From Acidimicrobiales bacterium (GTDB lineage: Bacteria; Actinomycetota; Acidimicrobiia; Acidimicrobiales; SHLQ01), in the NCBI GenBank assembly GCA_020629635.1, contig JAHDCX010000021.1, positions 1 through 53,527 on the forward strand: DNA of 53,527 nt, written 5' to 3'. Under the pieces are notes generated by a model. That model was not told where the DNA came from, did no database searches, and worked only from the letters and a program-made list of their open reading frames with translations. The position numbers were made by a program, and so were the translations under genes. Numbering within the stretch: position 1 is the first letter of the stretch; each line of letters opens with the position of its first letter. Positions 34,605-42,230 of this stretch are shown here, one piece after another.

Positions 34605-35570
34605 GCGCTGTTCGAAGCTCGCCCGGTAGGCGCTCGGCGTGACCCCGAGGGTGCGCCGGAAGTGCTGGCGCATGTTCGTGGCCGTCCCGAACCCGCTGTG
34701 GGCGGCCACCTGCTCGATGGCCGCATCGGTCGACTCGAGCAGGGTGCGAGCACGAGCGACTCGCTGCTGGATGACCCATTGCTGTGGAGTCGACCCGACG
34801 GCGGCTTTGAACCAGCGATGAAATGCCGTCACCGACATGTTGACCTCGCTCGCCAACTCGAGGACGGTGAGCGGCCGGTGCAGATGTTGTTCGACGTGAT
34901 GCTGAAGTGCCGCCAAGGACGTCGACCGCGCATCCACCGGGCGCGGCGGATCGACGAACTGCCGCTGATCGCCGGGACGGTGGGCCGGAAAGACGAGCCG
35001 GCGGGCCACCACGTTGACGGCGTCTTCTCCATGGTCGTGCCGGACGAGCTGAAGCGAAAGGTCGATCGCTGCAGCTGACCCTGCGGCGGTCCAGAAGGGC
35101 GCGTCTTCGACGTAGAGCACGTCGCGTCGAAGACGAACCGCAGGAAACCGTGCGGCGAGTTCATCGGCATAGCGCCAGTGAGTGGTTGCCTCTCTCCCGT
35201 CGAGCAGGCCGGCCTCGGCGAGCAGGAGCGACCCACTGCAAAACGACACGATTCGGGCGCCGCGTTCGTGTGCGTCCCGGAGCACGCCCAGGACGTCTGA
35301 GGGTGCGGGCTCACCCGGCGACGGGTGTCCAGGAACGATCAACGTGTCCATGTCGACGAGCGCCTCGAGCGGCGCCGACGGCGTGAGGGTGAAAAAGCCC
35401 TGCCGCATTCGGACGGGTCCGGGACCGCAGATCTCGACCTCGTAGGGGCGGCCCGACAACTCCGGTCGATCCAAGCCGAACACCTCGGTGGCGACGCCCA
35501 TCTCGAACGGGTTGGTGTCGGCAACGACCAGAACGCCAACCCGGTGCGGGGTGCAGGAATCTTTCGACAT
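34578..35570 (-). CDS. GlxA-type AraC-family transcriptional regulator
   Basis: 330 residues. The N-terminal 190 form a DJ-1/GATase1-like sensing domain (VGVLVVADTNPFEMGVATEV; ARIVSFCSGSLLLAEAGLLD with the nucleophile-position Cys). Residues 220-320 hold two helix-turn-helix motifs of AraC type (LASEVNMSVTAFHRWFK; AAHSGFGTATNMRQHFRR, then LGVTPSAYR). Regulators of this type often activate adjacent genes. Divergent from the DinB-like gene, so that gene may be a target. AGGAA lies about 6 bases before the ATG. Confidence 0.92.
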   Translation of the reverse strand: MSKDSCTPHRVGVLVVADTNPFEMGVATEVFGLDRPELSGRPYEVEICGPGPVRMRQGFFTLTPSAPLEALVDMDTLIVPGHPSPGEPAPSDVLGVLRDAHERGARIVSFCSGSLLLAEAGLLDGREATTHWRYADELAARFPAVRLRRDVLYVEDAPFWTAAGSAAAIDLSLQLVRHDHGEDAVNVVARRLVFPAHRPGDQRQFVDPPRPVDARSTSLAALQHHVEQHLHRPLTVLELASEVNMSVTAFHRWFKAAVGSTPQQWVIQQRVARARTLLESTDAAIEQVAAHSGFGTATNMRQHFRRTLGVTPSAYRASFEQRSAGRRVLV

Positions 35571-35622
35571 GGTGTATTCCTACCACTCCTCGACGTGAGT
35601 GGAACCTGCTTGGCTTGGCGTC

Positions 35623-36258
35623 ATGACCCACGACGAGAAGCCCCAGCCCGCAGCCGCACCCGAACCCCGCGCCGGCACGACGCCGCTCGCAAGCACCGGC
35701 CCAGCCGAACACGAGCCCCAACCCGCAGCTACACCCGAACCCGGTCAGGCAGACGACAAGGACTGGACGTGGGTTCTCGATCGACCGTGCGGCGAGTGCG
35801 GGGCGGACGTGGGCGGGCTGAGCGTCGCGGAGGTGGCGACCGCGAACCGCGACATCGCCTCCGCGTTCGCCGCGGCCCTTCGAACCCGCAGTGATGTTCG
35901 CGACCGACCAGAACCAGACGTGTGGAGTCCCCTGGAGTACGGCGCACACGTGCTCGATGTGTTCCGGTTGTTCCTCACCCGGCTCGAACTGATGTTGACC
36001 GAAGATGATCCGCTCTTCGCCAACTGGAACCCCAACGAGACCGCCGAGTCCGATCGCTACGACCTGATGGACCCTGCGATGGTCGCCGACGATCTGGAGT
36101 CGGCCGCAGACGAGCTCGCCACCCGGTTCGAGAGTCTGACCCCACAGCAGTTGGATCGCACAGGGCGACGTTCGGATGGGGCGGCGTTCAGCGTCCTGTC
36201 ATTTGCTCGCTACGAGATCCACGACCCCATCCACCACCTCTGGGACATCGGCGGCTGA
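35623..36258 (+). CDS. DinB-superfamily (mycothiol-dependent-type) protein with Pro-rich N-terminus
   Basis: 211 residues. The first 45 residues are low-complexity Pro/Ala/Glu with a repeated QPAA(A/T)PEP. After this come WTWVLDRPCGECGADVGG, SPLEYGAHVLDVFRLFL and YEIHDPIHHLWDIGG. The His residues in YGAHVLDV and HDPIHHLW suit the metal site of DinB/DUF664 four-helix proteins, which in actinobacteria include mycothiol-dependent isomerases. ATG 35623 is chosen; GTG 35599 is possible. It lies divergent from the AraC-type regulator. Confidence 0.8.
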   Translation: MTHDEKPQPAAAPEPRAGTTPLASTGPAEHEPQPAATPEPGQADDKDWTWVLDRPCGECGADVGGLSVAEVATANRDIASAFAAALRTRSDVRDRPEPDVWSPLEYGAHVLDVFRLFLTRLELMLTEDDPLFANWNPNETAESDRYDLMDPAMVADDLESAADELATRFESLTPQQLDRTGRRSDGAAFSVLSFARYEIHDPIHHLWDIGG

Positions 36259-36262
36259 GGCT

Positions 36263-36307
36263 TCTGTGGACCGCCAGCCCCGCCAAGCGGGGCTGAGCGT
36301 CCACAGA
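36263..36307. repeat. 45-bp palindromic repeat, copy 1 (inverted)
   Basis: TCTGTGGA...TCCACAGA outer arms with AGCCCCGC...GCGGGGCT inner arms. Its reverse complement is identical to copies 2 and 3 except for the central loop. It lies between the convergent ends of the DinB-like and flavoprotein genes, where it may also terminate transcription. Confidence 0.9.
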
Positions 36308-36312
36308 TCGGC

Positions 36313-37698
36313 TCAGAGGGGCTGCAGGTCGTCGAGGATCCACGGAAGAAGCTCGCCCACCGTTGGGTGGGTGAACACGGCCTTGCGGAACGTCCGGTAG
36401 CTCTGCCTCGCATACATGAACGGGGCGAAGATGTTGATGATCTCATCGCCACCAACCCCGAGGATGGACACGCCGAGGAACTCCTCGGTGTCGGCATCCA
36501 CGAGGATCTTGATCATCCCGGCGGTTTCGTCCTTCTCCTTGGCTCGGGAGATGGCCGCCATCGGGCGGGTCGCCATCAACACGTTGCGACCGCTCTCGCG
36601 GGCTTCACGTTCGGTCATGCCGATCCGACCGAGCGGCGGATCGATGAACATGGCGTGGATCGGGATGCGGCCGGCGAGGGTTCGGTCACCTTCGCCGGTG
36701 TAGTTGTCCCAGAAGGTCTCACCGTCGTTGACTGAGGTGTGGGTGAACGCGCCTCGCCCGTTCACGTCGCCGATCGCGTAGATGTGGTCGACGTTTGTTC
36801 GAAGCGCATCATCAACCGTGATGTACCCCCGCTGGTTGGCTTCCACTCCGGCCGCTTCCAGCGCGAGGCGGTCGCTGTTCGGTACCCGGCCGACGGCGAG
36901 CAGAAGGTGACTCCCGACGAGGGTCTCGACGCCGTCGGCGCCGTCGAAGGTGACCTCGATGCGACCGGCTTCGGGCTGCGCCACCGATTGCACGAGCGCG
37001 CCCGTGCGGACGTCTATCCCCTCATCGATGAGGATCTGCTTCGCAGACTCGGCGATGTCGGCATCCTCACGAGGCATCAGCTGATCAGCTCCCTCGAGCA
37101 CCGTCACGCGACTCCCGAAGCGCCGGAAGATCTGCCCGAACTCGAGGCCGATGTAGCTGCCACCCACGATCATCAAGTGCTCAGGCACCTCGGTGAGATC
37201 GAGCAGCCGAGCGTTGTCGAGCCAGTCGACGTCGTCGATGCCGGAGATGGGTACTTCGAGCGGCCGGGTGCCGGTGTGGATGACGATCGTGTCTCCGGAG
37301 ATGACGTGCCCGCCGACCTCAACCTCGTGCGCAGAGACGAAGTGGGCGTACTCCGCGAAGAAGTCGACATTCTCCATTGTGCGGAGCCACTGCTCCATGC
37401 CGGTGTTGTCGCGCATGGCGTTCATCCGCTTCATCACGGTGTCGAAGTTGATCGAGATCTCCGGAATCTCAACGCCGAACTCCGGTCCCCGGCGCGCCAT
37501 GTGCGCGGCGCGGGCGCTGGCCACCAGCGTCTTGGTTGGCGTGCAGCCGTAGTTGACGCACGACCCACCAACCTTGCCTCCCTCGATGAGGGCCACTCGT
37601 TTGCCTGCGGCGCTCAGCCGCGGGATCACTGTCCCGGTCGCCTGTCCTGTCCCGATCCAGATCACGTCGTAGTTCGTCATGATCCCGAAACCCGGCAT
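36313..37698 (-). CDS. Mercuric-reductase/Lpd-like FAD-dependent disulfide oxidoreductase
   Basis: 461 residues. The FAD motif is VIWIGTGQATGT, the redox disulfide GGSCVNYGCTPTKTL (Cys-x4-Cys), the NAD motif MIVGGSYIGLEFGQI, the second FAD motif IYAIGDVNGRGAF and the C-terminal His-Glu pair HPTVGELLPW. All catalytic residues of the class are present. The extra Cys pair of MerA is absent, so it is a general dithiol or pyridine-nucleotide oxidoreductase of the MerA/lipoamide-dehydrogenase group. ATG 37698 has a good upstream GGGGG/GAAGG; ATG 37680 (MTNYDV) is an alternative. Flanked on both sides by copies of the 45-bp palindrome. Confidence 0.9.
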   Translation of the reverse strand: MPGFGIMTNYDVIWIGTGQATGTVIPRLSAAGKRVALIEGGKVGGSCVNYGCTPTKTLVASARAAHMARRGPEFGVEIPEISINFDTVMKRMNAMRDNTGMEQWLRTMENVDFFAEYAHFVSAHEVEVGGHVISGDTIVIHTGTRPLEVPISGIDDVDWLDNARLLDLTEVPEHLMIVGGSYIGLEFGQIFRRFGSRVTVLEGADQLMPREDADIAESAKQILIDEGIDVRTGALVQSVAQPEAGRIEVTFDGADGVETLVGSHLLLAVGRVPNSDRLALEAAGVEANQRGYITVDDALRTNVDHIYAIGDVNGRGAFTHTSVNDGETFWDNYTGEGDRTLAGRIPIHAMFIDPPLGRIGMTEREARESGRNVLMATRPMAAISRAKEKDETAGMIKILVDADTEEFLGVSILGVGGDEIINIFAPFMYARQSYRTFRKAVFTHPTVGELLPWILDDLQPL

Positions 37699-37721
37699 TC
37701 AACCCCCGCCTTCCCAGGGCT

Positions 37722-37766
37722 TCTGTGGACGCTCAGCCCCGCTCCGCGGGGCTGGCGGTCCACAGA
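37722..37766. repeat. 45-bp palindromic repeat, copy 2
   Basis: The same element in the opposite orientation to copy 1 (loop CTCC region differs). It lies between two divergent start codons, 24 bp from the ATG at 37698, so here it cannot act simply as a gene-end terminator. Confidence 0.9.
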
Positions 37767-37850
37767 TGCCGTTGGTCGAGCTGTCAGACGGCTCCCCTAC
37801 GGTGAAGGACCAACTTCCCCCGACATCCCAACCGTTCGGAGGGAAGCAGA

Positions 37851-38753
37851 ATGCACGAGCTGTACCACCACGCGGCGACTCATCACGGGGTCGTCTCGCG
37901 AATCGAGGCCCAATCGCTGGGGCTCACGAGCAAACGCGTCGACCGCGCCGTCCAGCGAGGAGTCCTCAGGAGGGCGGCGCCACGGGTGTTCGTCATCGCC
38001 GGGGCTCCGTCCACCTGGGAACAGCGGTGCCGGGTCGCCGCGCTCTCCGCTGCGGGAGTGGTCAGCCACCGATCGGCTGCACGACTCCATCAGCTGGATG
38101 GATTCTCGGCCGGCCCGGTCGAGGTGACTGTCCCGAAGACTCGGAGACCTCGAGGCATTGACGCAACCATCCATCGCTCGACGCAGTTTGATCTGATCGA
38201 CGCCACGAGCATCGATGCATTGCCGGTCACTGGCCTTCCTCGGACTGTGCTGGACCTCGGCGCCGTGATCTCAACAAACCGGCTCGACCACGTGATCGAT
38301 CAGGTCCTTCGCGATCGCGCCTGCACGCTGCAAGACCTCTGGACAACCTTGATCATTCACTCCGAACACGGCCGCAACGGGTGCGGGCCACTCCGCTTGC
38401 TCCTCGATCGCCGGACCGAGAGCGACCCGATCCCGGACAGCGCATGGAACCGCATGGTCGGTCAACTCCTCGAGTATCGAGGTCTCGCTCCCCGCTATGA
38501 ATACGAGATCCGGACCGCGACCGGCCGGTTCATTGGTCGAACCGATCTCGCCTTCCCGACTCGGAGGCTGGCAATCGAGTTGGACAGTCGACGATGGCAC
38601 ATGACGCGCAACGCATTCGTCAACGACCCGCGACGGAAGAACCAGCTCACCCTTGCCGGCTGGACCGTGTTGTCGTTCACCTGGGATGACTACAAGGAGC
38701 GACCTCAAGACCTCGTGCGGACCGTGATCGACGCCCTCAACCCGGCCGCGTAA
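37851..38753 (+). CDS. AbiEi-type HTH plus DUF559 (Vsr-like nuclease fold) protein
   Basis: 300 residues. The N-terminal region (HGVVSRIEAQSLGLTSKRVDRAV, then RGVLRRAAPRVFVI) is the winged-helix domain seen in AbiEi antitoxin-like proteins. The last 100 residues contain RTDLAFPTRRLAIELDSRRWH, NDPRRKNQLTLAGWTVLSFT and RPQDLV, the DUF559 form of the PD-(D/E)xK/Vsr nuclease fold with acidic residues in place. Such proteins are common in actinobacteria, usually without a toxin partner. GGAGGGAA lies before the ATG. Copies 2 and 3 of the 45-bp palindrome flank the gene in the same orientation. Confidence 0.82.
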   Translation: MHELYHHAATHHGVVSRIEAQSLGLTSKRVDRAVQRGVLRRAAPRVFVIAGAPSTWEQRCRVAALSAAGVVSHRSAARLHQLDGFSAGPVEVTVPKTRRPRGIDATIHRSTQFDLIDATSIDALPVTGLPRTVLDLGAVISTNRLDHVIDQVLRDRACTLQDLWTTLIIHSEHGRNGCGPLRLLLDRRTESDPIPDSAWNRMVGQLLEYRGLAPRYEYEIRTATGRFIGRTDLAFPTRRLAIELDSRRWHMTRNAFVNDPRRKNQLTLAGWTVLSFTWDDYKERPQDLVRTVIDALNPAA

Positions 38754-38757
38754 GAGT

Positions 38758-38802
38758 TCTGTGGACGCTCAGCCCCGCAGAGCGGGGCTGGCGGTCCACA
38801 GA
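38758..38802. repeat. 45-bp palindromic repeat, copy 3
   Basis: Same orientation as copy 2, differing only in the loop. It lies between the convergent ends of the DUF559 gene and sucD. Confidence 0.9.
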
Positions 38803-38807
38803 TGCCG

Positions 38808-39692
38808 CTACAGGGTGGCGACGATCCCGGCCATGAGGTCGCCCGCTTCGGTCGGGTTGAGGCCGACCTTGACGCCGGCGTCCTCGAGGGCTTCCATCTT
38901 GGCTTTGGCCGTGCCCTTGCCGCCCGACACGATGGCGCCTGCATGGCCCATCTTCTTGCCGGGAGGGGCAGTCACCCCGGCGACGTAAGAGACGACGGGC
39001 TTGGTCACGTTGGCCTTGATGAACTCGGCGGCTTCTTCTTCGGCCGAACCGCCGATCTCACCGATCATCATGATGGCCTCGGTGGCCGGGTCAGCTTCGA
39101 ACGCGGCGAGGCAGTCGATGAAGTTGGTGCCGGGCACGGGGTCACCGCCGATGCCGACCGAGGTCGTCACGCCGATGTCCTTCTCTTTGAGCTCGTACAC
39201 CGCCTGATAGGTGAGCGTGCCGGACCGGCTCACGACACCAACCGGACCTCCGGCCTTGGCGATGTGGCCTGCGGTGATCCCGATGTTGGCCTTGCCGGGG
39301 CTGATGATGCCCGGGCAGTTGGGACCGAGCAGACGGGTGTCGGGGAAGTCGGCCTTGAGCTTGTTGTAGAACCACGCCTCGTCGTGCATCGGCACGCCCT
39401 CGGTGATCACCACCACGAGCTCCATGCCGGCTTCGGCGGCCTCCATCACGGCGCCCTTCACCGCAACCGGCGGCACGAACACGCAGCTCGCGTTGCAGCC
39501 AGTCGCTTCCTTCGCCTCGGCGACGCTGGCGTAGATCGGCGTGCCGTCCACATCGGTGCCGGCTTTCTTTGGATGGGTGCCGGCGACGACCTGCGTGCCG
39601 TACTCCTTGTTGAGGTTGCCGTAGTAGCGGCCCGTCGAGCCGGTCAGGCCTTGGTAGACGACCTTGGTGGTCTCGTCCAGAAAGATGCTCAT
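38808..39692 (-). CDS. sucD: Succinate-CoA ligase alpha subunit
   Basis: 294 residues, full length. [17 protein letters not shown] near the N-terminus is the CoA-binding Rossmann part, [11 protein letters not shown] follows, and the phosphorylated active-site His lies in [15 protein letters not shown]. With SucC it makes succinate and CoA from succinyl-CoA with formation of NTP in the TCA cycle. It lies 52 bp after sucC and ends next to the third palindromic repeat. Confidence 0.97.
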   Translation of the reverse strand: MSIFLDETTKVVYQGLTGSTGRYYGNLNKEYGTQVVAGTHPKKAGTDVDGTPIYASVAEAKEATGCNASCVFVPPVAVKGAVMEAAEAGMELVVVITEGVPMHDEAWFYNKLKADFPDTRLLGPNCPGIISPGKANIGITAGHIAKAGGPVGVVSRSGTLTYQAVYELKEKDIGVTTSVGIGGDPVPGTNFIDCLAAFEADPATEAIMMIGEIGGSAEEEAAEFIKANVTKPVVSYVAGVTAPPGKKMGHAGAIVSGGKGTAKAKMEALEDAGVKVGLNPTEAGDLMAGIVATL

Positions 39693-39744
39693 TCGTTTCG
39701 TCCTTGTCGTTCTTGTCGTGCAGTGAACAGTTCGTGTCCGGCGA

Positions 39745-40887
39745 TCAGCCGGCGGCCAACGCGACGGCCTTCTCGGCAGCGCTGAGCATCGTCGTTTCCA
39801 TCATCAGCGCGTCGCCGAGGTGCGGCGCGAGCAGATCGCGACCCTCTTGAGCGTTCGTGCCGTCGAGGCGGATCACAATCGGGCTGTCGATGTCGACCCG
39901 CTGCATCGCCTCGATGATTCCGTTCGCGACCTCTTCGCCGCGGGTGATGCCGCCAAAGATGTTGATGAAGATCGACTTCACGTTGGGGTCGTTGTTGATC
40001 ACCTCGAGTGCACCTGCCATGACGTCGGCATTGGCGCCGCCACCGATGTCGAGGAAGTTGGCCGGCTTGCCGCCGACCTGGTTGACCACGTCGACCGTGC
40101 TCATCGCGAGCCCGGCACCGTTGGCGATCACGCCGACCGAACCCTCGAGGCCCACGTACTGGAGACCCTTCGCGTGCGCTGCTTCTTCGCGCTCGTCGCG
40201 GGTCTGGGTCTCGTCGTACTGCTCGTAATCCGGATGGCGGAACTCGGAGTTGCCATCGAGGGTGACCTTGGAGTCGAGCACATGCACCTTGCCCTCGGGC
40301 GTGAGGATCAACGGGTTGATCTCGACCATGTCGGCGTCGCCCTCGGTGTACGCGGTGTAGAGCTTGCCGAGGATGTCGACCGAGCCCTCGACCGCCGCTT
40401 CCGGAAGACCGGCAGCGGCGATCCAGTCGCGGAGCATCTCCTCGCTGAGGCCATCGACCGGGTTGACCCAGATCTTGGCGATCGCATCCGGGTTCTCCTC
40501 TGCGACGGTCTCGATGTCGACCCCGCCCTCTTTGGAGAGCATGCCGAGGTGCAGCTTGGCCGAACGGTCGAGCGTGAAGCTCGCGTAGTACTCCTCGGCG
40601 ATGTCCGACGCCTTCTCGATCCAGACGCGCTGGACGATGTGGCCCTTGATGTCGAGACCGAGGATGTTCGAGGCGTGCTCGCGGACGGCGTCGACGTCGG
40701 CGGCGAACTTCACCCCGCCCGCCTTGCCGCGGCCACCCGTGTGGACCTGCGCCTTCACCATGACGGGCGTGCCGAGACGCTCGGCGGCCGCAACGGCCTC
40801 GTCGACCGAGAAAGCGATCTCGCCTGGCGACACTGGCATGCCGTACTGGGCGAAGAACTCCTTGCCCTGATACTCGAACAGATCCAC
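39745..40887 (-). CDS. sucC: Succinate-CoA ligase beta subunit
   Basis: 380 residues. The start [20 protein letters not shown] is the family N-terminus (ATP-grasp), and later [35 protein letters not shown] and [13 protein letters not shown] are seen. GTG 40887 is chosen because AGGAGG (40893-40898 on the minus strand) lies 5 bases before it. The frame extends a little upstream without a ribosome site. First gene of sucCD. Confidence 0.97.
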   Translation of the reverse strand: MDLFEYQGKEFFAQYGMPVSPGEIAFSVDEAVAAAERLGTPVMVKAQVHTGGRGKAGGVKFAADVDAVREHASNILGLDIKGHIVQRVWIEKASDIAEEYYASFTLDRSAKLHLGMLSKEGGVDIETVAEENPDAIAKIWVNPVDGLSEEMLRDWIAAAGLPEAAVEGSVDILGKLYTAYTEGDADMVEINPLILTPEGKVHVLDSKVTLDGNSEFRHPDYEQYDETQTRDEREEAAHAKGLQYVGLEGSVGVIANGAGLAMSTVDVVNQVGGKPANFLDIGGGANADVMAGALEVINNDPNVKSIFINIFGGITRGEEVANGIIEAMQRVDIDSPIVIRLDGTNAQEGRDLLAPHLGDALMMETTMLSAAEKAVALAAG

Positions 40888-40989
40888 GTGATCCTCCTGG
40901 GGGGCTGTGCCCACCGACTCACCACGGTGGGCGGCACGAGCGTGGCGCCCGAAACCTCGACGGCGATACTAGGCACCGGAGGAACAGAC

Positions 40990-41487
40990 ATGCCGGTAGC
41001 AAAGGGACCAACATTCGACGCACGCAGTGCTGCGATCTTCGGCGGCATCGCCGTCGTCGCCGCGCTCGTCATCGGTTTCGCCGCCGTCACCCTTGCGAAC
41101 CGCTCGGATCGTCTCATCCTCGGCGACGTCGACTTTCGTGATCTCGACGCCCAGAACATGGCCGACGAGATCGCCGAGCGAGGCCCGATCCTCTGGCCAG
41201 ATGTCGCATCAGGAAATCGCGATATCTGGCTGAATCACCTCGGCGACGACCCTGGCGACGGATGGGTGGCGTTCGAGGCGCGAGTGACTGGAAGCTCGCG
41301 CGACTGCAACGTGGTGTGGTCCCCCGAGGACGACACGTTCACCGACCCCTGCACCGACATGGTGTATCCAGCCGATGGCGTGGGCCTCGACGAAATCCCG
41401 GTCTACATCGACGGCCGAGACCTCGTCATCGACATCAACGGCGTCAGGGATCCAGACGATTTCGCTGGATTCGACCCCGATGCGTGA
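40990..41487 (+). CDS. Membrane-anchored Rieske-fold-like protein without cluster ligands
   Basis: 165 residues. One membrane helix at about residues 13-36 is followed by a soluble domain. The end reads RDCNVVWSPEDDTFTDPCTD, then MVYPADG, IPVYIDGRDLVIDI. The order and spacing recall a Rieske domain (C-x-H ... C-x-x-H, then a Pro loop and two final strands), but the His ligands are absent: only two Cys remain and could form a disulfide. It may be a structural relative that has lost the iron-sulfur centre. GGAGG lies 8 bases before the ATG. Divergent from sucC. Confidence 0.55.
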   Translation: MPVAKGPTFDARSAAIFGGIAVVAALVIGFAAVTLANRSDRLILGDVDFRDLDAQNMADEIAERGPILWPDVASGNRDIWLNHLGDDPGDGWVAFEARVTGSSRDCNVVWSPEDDTFTDPCTDMVYPADGVGLDEIPVYIDGRDLVIDINGVRDPDDFAGFDPDA

Positions 41488-41504
41488 GCGAGATTTCTTC
41501 AAAA

Positions 41505-41520
41505 TGACAACCAGTTGTCA
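41505..41520. promoter_or_regulatory. Perfect 16-bp palindrome, possible operator
   Basis: TGACAAC-CA-GTTGTCA lies 17 bp after the Rieske-like gene. Its AT content exceeds its surroundings and it is too weak for a terminator, so an operator-like site is more likely. Confidence 0.4.
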
Positions 41521-41628
41521 GAATCGCACGCCCCGCCGTGGTGCAGTGATGCTCAGTAACGGGCGGCGAACCCGTAGTACATGGATCGATTCGGTGTCGG
41601 CGGGGCAGGCGGGATACCGAACCGGTGA

Positions 41629-41655
41629 GGCCCCGGAGCGGCGGGCTCCGGGGCC
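41629..41655 (+). terminator. GC-rich hairpin terminator
   Basis: A perfect 11-bp stem (GGCCCCGGAGC / GCTCCGGGGCC) with a 5-base loop, followed by CCCTCC. It lies 140 bp after the Rieske-like gene and 31 bp before the acetyltransferase start. Confidence 0.7.
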
Positions 41656-41685
41656 CCCTCCATGCCCTCCCCGACCGGCGAGGCG

Positions 41686-42219
41686 ATGACCTTGGCCACA
41701 ACCGACCCATGGGCGTCGCTCAACGAACTCGAACGCCGGGAGGCGACCCGACTCTGGGAGTTCGTGTGGCCCTCAGAGGGCGGCACCGACAAACGTCTCC
41801 AGAAGCTCTCTGAAACCTATCGGCGCCTCGACGATCATCGGGTCCATCGGGTGTCGGTGAACCAGCAGCTCGTGGCGATCGCTCGCACCTTTCGCCATGT
41901 TGTCGGCCTCGACGGACGCGACACTGACATCGTTGCGCTCGCCAGCGTCTGCACCCATCCCGATGTCCGCGGCGACGGCCACGGTGATGCCGTGGTGCGA
42001 GCGTCGTTCGCCCATGTGGCCGAGCTCGCGATTCCCGCGCTGTTCCAGACGCCGGTCCCGGACTTCTATGCCCGATTCGGCAGTCGGACGATCCCGAACC
42101 CAATCACCTCGAGTACGCCAGGAGCCGAGCTCTTCGATGATCCCTGGGTGATGATTCATCCGGGCGACGCGACCTGGGACGACGACGCCGTCGTCGACCT
42201 CCGCGGCTCGGGGTGGTGA
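41686..42219 (+). CDS. GNAT-family N-acetyltransferase
   Basis: 177 residues. ALASVCTHPDVRGDGHGDAVV is the acetyl-CoA-binding motif A (R-x-x-G-x-G form, RGDGHG), and FYARFGSR near the end is motif B. ATG 41686 is preferred over ATG 41662, which lies almost on the terminator hairpin. The substrate is unknown. It ends 11 bp from the convergent end of pcrA. Confidence 0.82.
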   Translation: MTLATTDPWASLNELERREATRLWEFVWPSEGGTDKRLQKLSETYRRLDDHRVHRVSVNQQLVAIARTFRHVVGLDGRDTDIVALASVCTHPDVRGDGHGDAVVRASFAHVAELAIPALFQTPVPDFYARFGSRTIPNPITSSTPGAELFDDPWVMIHPGDATWDDDAVVDLRGSGW

Positions 42220-42230
42220 CTGGGTCTCGA

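Noticed and set aside
35599-35622. GTG 35599 as start of the DinB-like gene
   Set aside because: No ribosome site is clear for either codon, and the eight extra residues add no motif. ATG 35623 is preferred.
41553-41582. Nine-codon aromatic-rich minus-strand frame (MYYGFAARY) as an attenuator leader
   Set aside because: No ribosome site and no minus-strand gene follows it; downstream is the end of a plus-strand gene.
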